Assembly: GCA_030278955.1 (NCBI GenBank)
Contig: JAOANR010000006.1
Coordinates: 54,774,915-54,838,914 of the forward strand
Reading direction: 5' to 3'
DNA from: Hygrophila difformis
Taxonomy: Eukaryota; Streptophyta; Magnoliopsida; Lamiales; Acanthaceae
DNA: 64,000 bases
Under the pieces are notes generated by a model. It worked only from the letters and a program-made list of their open reading frames with translations, did not search any database and was not told the origin of the DNA. The translations under genes and the position numbers were made by a program. Below are positions 55,351 to 64,000 of this stretch, piece after piece; position 1 is the first letter of the stretch, and each line of letters opens with the position of its first letter.

Positions 55351-57732
55351 GTGGGTGTGGCTGGACCGAGCAGGGGATGTCACTTGAGTGGTAAGCTTAG
55401 AATATTGAAACAAAGAATTAAGCAATGGAAAGGATATGGGCCGGAGGCATTGGAAAGGCAAATTCAACAAATATCAATGGAAATAGGTGTATTGGAGGAG
55501 AGTCTGCAGGTTAACAGTGAAGACGTTGCTGTCAGGGGTGATTGGGCGAAAAAACAAGGAGAATTAAAGTGGATATACTGGGCGGAGGGGCGTAAGTGGT
55601 TTCAAAAGTCTAGGGTGCGATGGATATCAGAAGGAGATCAAAAAACTAGATTTTTCCATACATGTGCAGCTATCAACAGAAACAAGAACAGCATTGGGGC
55701 GATATTGAACGAGGGGTTGATGATTGAGGATCCAAAAGTCATCAGAGAGTTGGCTTTCAACCATTTCCAGGAAAAGTTTTTAAAAAATAAAGAAGTTATA
55801 TTCAGTTTTGAAAACATTGGAATACAGGGTATTGGTGAGGAGGAAAGAGGTTAGTTGGGGAGGGATTTTGCTGAGGATGAAATAAGGTCGGCCGTATGGA
55901 GCTGCGACGGTAACAAAGCCCCCGGCCCGGATGGATTCAACTTGGGGTTTTTCAAAAAGTACTGGNNNNNNNNNNNNNNNNNNNNNNNNNNNNNNNNNNN
56001 NNNNNNNNNNNNNNNNNNNNNNNNNNNNNNNNNNNNNNNNNNNNNNNNNNNNNNNNNNNNNNNNNNNNNNNNNNNNNNNNNNNNNNNNNNNNNNNNNNNN
56101 NNNNNNNNNNNNNNNNNNNNNNNNNNNNNNNNNNNNNNNNNNNNNNNNNNNNNNNNNNNNNNNNNNNNNNNNNNNNNNNNNNNNNNNNNNNNNNNNNNNN
56201 NNNNNNNNNNNNNNNNNNNNNNNNNNNNNNNNNNNNNNNNNNNNNNNNNNNNNNNNNNNNNNNNNNNNNNNNNNNNNNNNNNNNNNNNNNNNNNNNNNNN
56301 NNNNNNNNNNNNNNNNNNNNNNNNNNNNNNNNNNNNNNNNNNNNNNNNNNNNNNNNNNNNNNNNNNNNNNNNNNNNNNNNNNNNNNNNNNNNNNNNNNNN
56401 NNNNNNNNNNNNNNNNNNNNNNNNNNNNNNNNNNNNNNNNNNNNNNNNNNNNNNNNNNNNNNNNNGAGATTATTAAAGGCGAAGTAGTTTCAGTCTTCAA
56501 CATCCTTGAAAGTGGTGGATCATTGCCAAAGGAAATTGCGAGTTCCTTCATTACATTAATTCCAAAAAAAGATAATCCGATGGAGTTTGGTGATTTTCGC
56601 CCTATCTCTTTAGTTGGAAGCATATATAAAATCATTGCAAAAGTCCTAGCAAATCGATTGAAGCAGGTGCTGGATAGGTTGGTGGGACAATCGCAAATGG
56701 CCTTTGTCAGAGGACGTCAAATATTGGATGGAGTATTGATAGCATCCGAAGTGATCCAAACTACTAAAAATTCAGGGCGCAAAGGCTTTGTCGTGAAGCT
56801 GGATTTTGCTAAGGCTTACGACAACATATCATGGGAGGCTTTATACCGTGTGCTGGGGGTTATGGGGTTCGAAGAAAAATGGATTCAATGGATCAAGATC
56901 TGTGTAGGATCTGCCAACGCAGCAGTATTGATTAATGGATCTCCGACGAATTTTTTTGATATGCATAAAGGCTTGAGGCATCTCTCCTTACCTTTTCGTG
57001 TGGTGGTGGAAATACTTAATAGACTGATACTACAGGCTGTGGAGTTGGGACTTTACAGAGGGTTGGATGCTGGGGGCAATGGACGGGGCCATTTATCTCA
57101 CACCTTCAATACGCAGATGACACGATTCTTTTCTGTGATGGAGATGTCAATCAGGTCAGTATCATCAAGAGAATACTTAGATGCCTGGCGTTGACAACGG
57201 GCTTATCTATTAATTTTGGGAAGAGTAAGATATATGGGGTTAACTGCTCACAAGAGCTGGAAAGGGATGCAGTTAGAATTTTAGGTTGTGATGTGGGAAA
57301 TTGGCCATTGACGTACTTGGGTATCCCAATCGGGGGAGGATTAATGGGACGGCAATCTGGCAACCGGTCTTAGAAAAAGTGGAGAAGAGGTTGGCGGGGT
57401 GGAAGGGGAGAATGCTATCGCAGGCTGGAAGACTTTGTTTGATCAAGGCTGTGCTTAGTAGTTTGCCGACATATTTTCTATCCATATATAAAATCCCGAG
57501 GACAGTGGCAGACCGTCTGGAGCTGTTGAAACGTCGTTTCTTTTGGAACGAATCGGATGGGCGTCGGAAGTTACACACAGTGTGTTGGGAGATGATTAGT
57601 TCGCATAAGTAAGATGGAGGACTCGGAAACTGGATGACCCAGGAGTTTAATTCAGCCCTATTATTGAAGTGGAAATAGAGATTTGGAGTTGAGAACACAC
57701 TCTGGACAGATGTCATTAATGTAAAATATTAT
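55351..57732 (+). pseudogene. LINE ORF2 reverse transcriptase region (broken)
   Basis: The pre-RT linker is marked by KQRIKQWKGYG and RVRWISEGDQKTRFFH. A TAG follows at 55852-55854, then the RT start NKAPGPDGFNLGFFKKYW, and the gap of Ns at 55966. After the gap come SSFITLIPKKDNP, FRPISLVGSIYKIIAKVLANRL and LDFAKAYDNISWE. Near 56970 a small deletion shifts the frame, so the catalytic YADD box (57109-57120) is read in another frame. Then TYLGIPIGG, LAGWKGRMLSQAGRLCLIKAVLSS and a TAA-type stop near 57610. RT would copy the element RNA at the target nick; this copy cannot. Confidence 0.9.
55966..56465. other. assembly gap, 500 N
   Basis: Exactly 500 N, the usual placeholder for a gap of unknown length. 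The coding phase and protein motif continue across it without extra bases (see findings). Confidence 0.99.
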
Positions 57733-59212
57733 GGGGGGGGGGGGGGGGGGAGAACCACTTGTGCCGGATCCTAAGGTGGGACGATCTACATGGGGAAGGA
57801 TATCATGTGCATGGGACGATGGGAGTATGGAGAGGAGCGGACAGTGGTTTAAAATTCAGATAGGGAATGGGTCCAAGACCTGGTTTTTGTTAGACAGATG
57901 GGTGGAGGGTGGAAGCACTCTGAAGGATTCTTTCCCGAGACTTTATGCATTATCAGTAAACAAGCTAGGAAAAGTTTCTGAGTTTGGACAGTGGTACGGA
58001 TTTGCTTGGGAGTGGCATATCCAATTACGAAGATCGACTTTTGATTGGGAGGTAAACATGTGGAACCAAATGCTGGAAGTTATTGGGAAGCAGACACTCA
58101 ACAGACTTGCAGAGGATATGGTTATATGGATGAAGGTGGGAAATGGGCGATTCTCAACAGCTTCATGTGGAAAGCGCTGTGATGAGATCGATGCAGAAGC
58201 GAATAGATGGATTTGGCGTGCTTTGTCGAGGATCAGATGCCCAATGAAGGTTAGGTTAATGGTATGGAAATTGATGCATGGTTCTCTTCCGGTTCGGGAA
58301 GTCCTTGTTAGGAGAGGTTGTATTCCAAGTTCAAATGCAATATGTCCATGCTGTGGTATAGATGTGGAATCAATTGACCACTTGTTCTCTCGATGTAAGG
58401 CCATTGTCCCATTGTGGTATAAAGGAGTTTCGTGGTTTGGAATGAAGTGGGGCATCCCGGGGACTGCTAAACAGCTGTTGGAGATATGGTTGGGGGGCTG
58501 GCCTAGTCAAGGGAGCAAGGTGGCTTGGATTTTGACTGGAACAACAATATTATGGACTGCGTGGAGATGGAGAAATGCTGTGGTCTTTAAAGCACAACAG
58601 TTTGACACAAAACAGGCTATGGAGGAATTGAGATGGAGAATTGGATTGTGGTGGCAGTCAACAATGGGAGGGATAGACGTCAGTACAGCATGCTTGGAGG
58701 AAAATTTTCCAACTCCATTGTATCAGACAGTAAAGAAAGTTGGACAGCGGTTGCGTCTTGGTTTGACTTGGGAGAGACCAGATATAGGGTGGTGGAAAGT
58801 AAACACGGACGGATCTTCTTTTGGAAATCCAGGGCCGGCGGGGGTTGGTGGTGTCATAAGAAATGATGAAGGGGCGGTATTGTTCATTTTGTCAGATCAT
58901 ATTGGGATTACAAACTCAAATGAAGCGGAGTTGACAACGATCCACAGAATGTGCGAAGCCATCGTGCGAGACCAAGGCTTTCCTCTTCCTAAAATAGTAT
59001 TCGAATGTGATTCTCAAAATGTGGTGGGATGGTTAAGAGATCCGGAAAAAGTACCATGGAGATTTGCAAACTTAATGGCTCCTATTGCAGCTGTCCTGAA
59101 ATTTGGAGGAGTAATCAAGGTTCAACGTATTATGAGAGAATGTAATGACATGGCGGATCATTGGGCATGGCGTGGAGCATCGGAGGAAGAGTGCATTGAA
59201 AAGTGGTTTTAA
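57731..59212 (+). pseudogene. LINE ORF2 C-terminal part: zinc-binding domain and RNase H
   Basis: A 480-codon open frame after a run of 18 G that offsets it from the RT part. It includes the zf-RVT type region (VWKLMHGSLPVREVLVRRGC...CPCCG...DHLFSRC, 58265-58395). The RNase H domain has NTDGSSFGNPGPAG (58801-58845, first Asp), SNEAEL (Glu), FECDSQNVV (Asp) and CNDMADHWA near the end. Plant L1 elements often carry such an RNase H at the ORF2 C-terminus. TAA at 59210-59212. Confidence 0.88.
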
Positions 59213-60930
59213 AAAAATATTAATAGGTTCAGAGATATACAGTAGGCTGCCGGGTAGAGTCTGGAACTGTTAGATAAAGCTTGGTATTCCATTTTCAAGT
59301 CGAAGGATTCCAACCTTGGGGTTTTGATATATGCTCTGAGCAATTGGGGTGCTGCTGCTTTTGAGTCCTTGCACATTGAAGCTTTATGAATGTGGCTGCT
59401 TTAATAGGAGGCTGACGTTGTTGTGTTCTGAGGCTGCTACGGATATAGATGATTATTGGTGATTCTTAATTGTTGATTGTTGAAAGCTACAGGCATGGGA
59501 TGGTTGTATTTTCTCCTTCTTGCAGGTCGAAGGAAACCCAACGAATATTGAAGTCACCGCCCACATTTTGTGATTGGAGAAAGCATCACCAGGCAGAATT
59601 GATGAGCTCCTGCATTGAATATTAAGCCAACTGAAAAATAAATCCGGTGAGAAATGAGCCTCTGATGAGTGAATATGTGGTGTTCTTTATGGCATTCTAG
59701 AACTTGCTTCATCTATTCTCGTTAGTGTATTGAAAATGACAAGGGCAATAGGATCACCTTCTTTGGCCTATTTTTCTCCCAAACGCCTCTGCTTTCCTTC
59801 TAGTGAGCCACACCGAAGCCATTATTCTCCCTAAATCTCTAGCCTTTTCCTGTTTCAAGCCAGTAATTTGTGCCATAGGGAGTATCGGGAATCACTACGA
59901 TCTTTTATGATAAATCTCTCTAGATGCGATCATTTTTGTGTTGGGAATCTAAGGATGGTGGAATATTCTTGAAAATATGAGGGGCATATTTTGATCATTT
60001 GAGAGTGGGTGGATATTTGCTTGGTTTATGATTGATACTTGAAAGAATATTTGCTAAGATTTCACCTTTGTTGCAACTGAAGTTGGCAATTGGGCTTCCC
60101 CCTAGGAAAAAAAAAAGATAGAAAAAAGAAATTATTTATTATAGGAAATAATCAGTATCAAAAATAGAGGGAGTTTGTGATCTATTAATAGAATGGGGCT
60201 GCCATTATTTGGAGTGTAAGTACAATCTGGTCCCTTTTATCCCGCCAGCCTTTCACCCCTTTTCCCACCTCTAGTCGTGGCCTCGTTCTAACCTTCATGA
60301 GTCCCTTTGATTCGATGCATTGATTTGGATATTTTGAGCAGGGGAGATGTGATGGTGTAGCAAGCTTATGGGATTGTCACTTTGATACACTACTTGAGAG
60401 TTTAACACTGTTGAGAGTAAGTGTATACACTCTACCTTCGTGAGGTCGGATTGGCTTGATATTTGATGTGGGAAGGAGTTTGGTTGGGCTTTGGTAAGGC
60501 TTTTGAATATTGCAGAGAATGGAAGGGTCAATGTATGTGTGTTGGGGAATACCTTGGGTAAGGATGTCATATGCAATGTGTGATGCTTGAGTTCTTTTCT
60601 GATGATGTTGTTCTGGAGTAGCCAAGTTCTCGTGTGTGTTGCTGTAACACCAGACTTTGGAAGCCGCTGTCATTCTTCGGGGGGCTGCTGCAAGATTTTG
60701 ATGGCGCAGTTAACCTGGAGTCTCTGCTGCTGCTTGTTTCAATGACTTGATTGTGCGTTTTTGTTCATTATTGCTCATGTGTTTTGTAGCTATTATTATT
60801 GGTTTGTACGTTTCTATGGTTGAAACGTTTTTGATGGACTTATCTCCTTAGGGGTATATTTTCTAGTATGGGATGTAACCTGGATGTATTCCAACATTAA
60901 ACTATTCTATGGAATAAATTATCTTTTCTC
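59213..60930 (+). other. LINE 3' untranslated region
   Basis: 1.7 kb with no ORF of note, ending ATGGAATAAATTATCTTTTC before the A-run. An internal A10 tract at about 60105 follows CCCCTAGG. Confidence 0.6.
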
Positions 60931-60963
60931 AAAAAAAAAAAAAAAAAACACTCCAAATAATAT

Positions 60964-61150
60964 ACTAGGTATTCACCTAGAAAATGTCTCAATTTATTAT
61001 TATTATTATTTTTTTTTTTGCTGAACTCAATTTATTAATTTTTTTTTGGCGGAGCCGAAGCCGGAGAATAAGATAAAAAAAAATAGGACCAAGAAGGTGG
61101 TCCAAACCATAGTACAAGTACAAAGGTATATAGATCAAAGCTCCTGAGAT
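60964..61150 (-). other. 3' end and poly(A) tracts of a second LINE
   Basis: Read on the minus strand, non-coding sequence after the RNase H stop runs into A-rich tracts at about 61045 and 61010, separated by a repeat of CTCAATTTATTA (plus strand). This suggests two A-tailed insertions in tandem. Confidence 0.5.
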
Positions 61151-61290
61151 CTAAGTGGGCAGAGAGCCCGACACATCAGTAACCAAAAACCTCCTAACAC
61201 TATCCGGAGGGAAAGCCCAAACCGTGTAAAAATCCTCCAGCGACGTACCAAGCTTAGCAAGCCCATCTGCCACTTTGTTACCATCCCTAC
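61151..61290 (-). pseudogene. LINE RNase H C-terminus, cut by an LTR element
   Basis: The minus strand encodes about 46 residues ending at TAG (plus 61151-61153). They include RDGNKVADGLAKLGTS, the last helix of LINE-type RNase H with its terminal Asp. Its upstream part is replaced at 61290/61291 by an Athila-like LTR, so that LTR inserted into this LINE. Confidence 0.75.
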
Positions 61291-61923
61291 TGATAATGGC
61301 CAGAAATGACCATTATTTTCAATCCATTTCCGTGTCTTAAACGGGCATTTGATCGCATTCCGGTCTTACATTAAGTAAGAAAGCAGTCGAATTGGACTGA
61401 TTTATGCATAATTGTAAAAATAATAAGCTGGTGTGAAAAAAGCATAAATATGTAATTTTACTACATATTCATGTTAGAAAAATCCAAAAACATGAGAAAA
61501 AGAAATGAAAAGAAAAAGGAATGAAAAAGATGGGAAAAAGAGAGAAAATCCCACAAAAAGAACATTTTCGGCCCATCTGGCCCAATCCAGCAGGCCCAGG
61601 AACACCTTTGTCGCGGAAGCCCCTTTGTCGCGATGCATGGTTCCGCGACAAAGAAGGGTTCCGCGACCAAGCAGCTCAGATGAAGAAGAAAACCAGCCGA
61701 GCCCTTTGTCGCGATGTCCTTTGTCGCGATGGCATGTTCCGCGACAAAGGCATGCTCCGCGACCAAGACACCCAATTAGAGACACAAGACCCAGTCGAGA
61801 AGCTTTGCCACATGCAGTGTGTTCCGCGACCAAACTTGGTGCTCCGAGACAAAGCTGTGATGTGTGTGATGTCTTGAGACACAATGGGCTAGAATCAAGG
61901 CCCATGGGCTTAGGGTTACACTT

Positions 61924-61932
61924 CTATAAATA
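61924..61932 (+). promoter_or_regulatory. TATA box of the Athila-like LTR
   Basis: CTATAAATA, at the same relative place as in the two LTRs at 18-32 kb. Confidence 0.55.
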
Positions 61933-62569
61933 TGAGGTGTCTCCCATGAGCTAGGGGTTGGTTGGAATTTTGTTGATTAGAGCTCTCTTGAAGGCAAGGC
62001 AGTAGGATTTCTCTCTTAGGTAGTGTAGTTTAGATTTATTTTCTTGTATTATTTAATTATTGCTCTTAGTTTAGTTAGTTTAGTGTTTTTACTGTTCACA
62101 GTTATCTAGATAGCCACTTTTATATCATGTTTTGGTTTCTAAACTCTTGTTTTAGGGTTTGTAATACCCAAATCATGGGTATTAATAACACCCCTTCAAT
62201 AATATGGGAAAACATTCATCATTTGTGTCCCAACTCATGAAATGGGTCTCACACCCCATGGATTTATGCTTTCTTTTTCATTTTGGGGTCATTTGACCCC
62301 CATTATGCTTTTTTTATGTTTACTGTTTGCATTTTGTGGATGATGCTGTGTATTTGAGTGTGGTCAAACCCTAGATTAGGATTCGTGCTTTATTTTTAAA
62401 TTCTGTCCAGTTTTGTTTAAGCATGTTCTTTCATATTTTGAATGTTTCTTGTTTGTTTTTAGCTTAGAATAGCTTTTTGATCTGAAATAGGGTGAGATCA
62501 CGCTGTTTGCATGCCACTGTTCATTTCTGCCTTTTCTGACTTTTGTCCTGAACCACCTTGGTCGCCAAC

Positions 62570-63115
62570 CGCCTTTTGTCGCGGAACCACGTTCCGCGAC
62601 AAAAGGGTTGTTCCGCGACAAAGGTGTCTAGAGACACTTGTCTTCATATTTTAAAACCCTTTGTCGCGGAACACTTTGTCGCGGAACCACGTTCCGCGAC
62701 AAAATTTTCCATGCATAGCGACAAAGGAGCCAAACTCTTGCATTTTGTCTGCATGGCTTTTTGTCGCGGAATAATCTTGTCGCGGAACCACGTTTCGCGA
62801 CAAAATCTCATTCTGAGACAGAAAAATTATGCCATGTTCTTATTTCTTTGAACACTTTGTCGCGGAACATCTTGTCGCGGAACCACGTTCCGCGACAAAA
62901 TTTTCCATGCATAGCGACAAAGGTTCAAATGCTTTAAAAAAAAAAAAAATTCTGAAATCTCTTTGTCGCGGAACACTCTTGTCGCGGAACCACGTTCCGC
63001 GACAAAATCCTGCTTTGCGACAAAGAAGCGTTATGCTGCCAAAAATTCTAAAAACTTGTCGGGATACCCATGTCGCGGATTTCGGTCCGCGACAAAATTT
63101 ATGATATCGCGACAA
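62570..63115. repeat. six-module palindrome array in Athila-like LTR
   Basis: Inner palindromes with arms GTCGCGGAAC and GTTCCGCGAC around a 3-base centre occur at 62578-62600, 62678-62700, 62779-62801 (one mismatch), 62874-62896 and 62981-63003. A variant lies at 63072-63093. Spacing is 91-107 bp. Several modules have an outer pair TTTGTCGC...GCGACAAA enclosing the inner one. Confidence 0.88.
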
Positions 63116-64000
63116 AGACTCCCTTCTCTCTATTTAATCTCAAACATTCTTCATTCTCTTCCTATATTATATTGCATCATTCACATCATAACCCCACGGG
63201 TTAAGGTGTAACATTCTAGAATTGCAATATAGGGTGTTATGCTGCCCAAATTTTGATTCTTCATTTTCATCGCTTAACTGATTGAACCCTTGACTCATTA
63301 ATGATTAAAGATTGAGATTAGCAATAATTAAACATCAATAATCAACATGATTAAAGGACCTTTGTTCAATTGCCATTAAAATACTCCTCTATAAACAAAT
63401 TCTTGATGGCTTAAGCAGATAATCCGGACTGTAATTAATTATGGTAGGAGGGATTATTTAAGATCATCAATTGTGGACCCAACCCACAACCTTGCATGAG
63501 AAACCAATGTCTTTCATACAAGGAATCTTCTTTTATTTCTTGTTGATTTTGTCTTTGCGTGTTGTGTGTAACACTTAGTAAAGAATACATCAGACTAATG
63601 TTGGCGGGTATTCCCTCATGGATAACTAGCTCGTAATCTGGGTATTAATTACTGAGTGTTATTTTGCATGGTCTGGATGATTGTCAGTGGAAGCCTTGGC
63701 GGTTCGCCCATCCGGGGTTATAATAGCTGCTCGGCTGACTCCCATCCAGATACAGTTTTATTTTTCTTATCTTAATTTCCAAACCCAAATTCCAATCCGT
63801 AATAGGAATCAGTTGACATCTGTCAATGCTAACTGATGATCATTATAGAAGGGAAGAATGTAGGTTTTTATCCGAATTCACAGACAGTGGAGGTCCAACT
63901 GGTATTGACACTACCATTATAGGGTCTAAGCTGTCTAAATTCGCTCCATCCGAGTAAGTGGGAAATTGGACAGTAGATGTTTACAGTCCACCCGATTATT

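Larger units (their letters stand above)
55298..60946 (+). mobile_element. L1-type LINE with RNase H domain, 5' truncated
   Basis: Bounded by a perfect 17-bp duplication AACACTCCAAATAATAT (55281-55297 and 60947-60963), the second copy directly following an A-run. It lacks ORF1 and the endonuclease, beginning in the ORF2 linker before RT. It contains RT, a zinc-knuckle-like domain and RNase H, then a 1.7-kb 3' UTR and poly(A) (60931-60948). It is inactive because of truncation, a stop and frameshifts. Confidence 0.93.
61291..64000 (+). repeat. 5' part of another Athila-like LTR, runs off window
   Basis: Begins TGATAATGGCCAGAAATG, the sense-strand start of the LTR family at 18323-22965 (there on the minus strand), and follows it to the window end, where the sequence matches 20078-20100 in reverse. 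It is a related but diverged family. TATA CTATAAATA is at 61924-61932. Inverted-repeat modules lie at 61600-61870 and 62570-63115. A possible TSD is CCTAC (61286-61290), untestable here. Confidence 0.85.

Noticed and set aside
62570..63115. CRISPR-like array of regularly spaced palindromic repeats
   Set aside because: It lies in a plant LTR, the spacing varies from 91 to 107 bp, the intervening sequences are related to each other, and no cas genes exist. It is reported as LTR structure instead.

Overview
The window is plant nuclear DNA, most likely from a eudicot. It has one intact host gene (a two-exon L-lactate dehydrogenase), the decayed 3' part of a second host gene (DUF4220/DUF594 type), and otherwise a dense nest of transposable elements. 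Plant features include Ty1/copia elements with a Sirevirus-style third ORF, an Athila-like element with an Asp-tRNA type primer site, a chromovirus-like Ty3/gypsy element, a plant L1 with an RNase H domain, and Stowaway-, CACTA- and fold-back MITEs. No rRNA gene, tRNA gene or CRISPR array was seen.

Layout. 1-7338: 3' part of a copia element (gag-pol, ORF3, PPT, 3' LTR). 7339-9437: host spacer with a SINE (16-bp TSD), a Stowaway-like MITE, a fold-back MITE and the LDH promoter. 9438-12005: LDH, its 1,515-bp intron holding two MITEs. 12630-13940: minus-strand DUF594 pseudogene split by a fold-back MITE. 13984-17963: short gag-only LTR element (TSD CTAAC). 18323-32356: pol-deleted Athila-like element with 4.4-4.6 kb LTRs (TSD GCAAC). 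32368-51978: second copia element (TSD GTATG), carrying a complete gypsy element at 36344-47864 (TSD TATTT) inside its reverse-transcriptase codons. 51979-55280: host flank with a microsatellite, a MITE, the 3' LTR of another element and a hAT-like fragment. 55298-60946: 5'-truncated L1 (17-bp TSD) interrupted by a 500-N assembly gap. 60964-61290: tail of a second, minus-strand L1. 61291-64000: start of another Athila-like LTR, running off the window.

None of the transposon genes is intact. Each has in-frame stops, frameshifts or internal deletions, so the elements look immobile unless supplied in trans. The target-site duplications allow the empty site to be reconstructed: 18323-51978 is entirely inserted DNA, in which two large elements landed 6 bp apart and a third then entered one of them.

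The most unusual signals are structural. The Athila-like LTRs carry repeated nested inverted repeats whose arms change together while staying complementary. The gypsy LTRs carry a six-unit array of tiny hairpins with a near-constant loop and co-varying stems. Both patterns look like selected RNA or DNA structure and are the best candidates for something undescribed.
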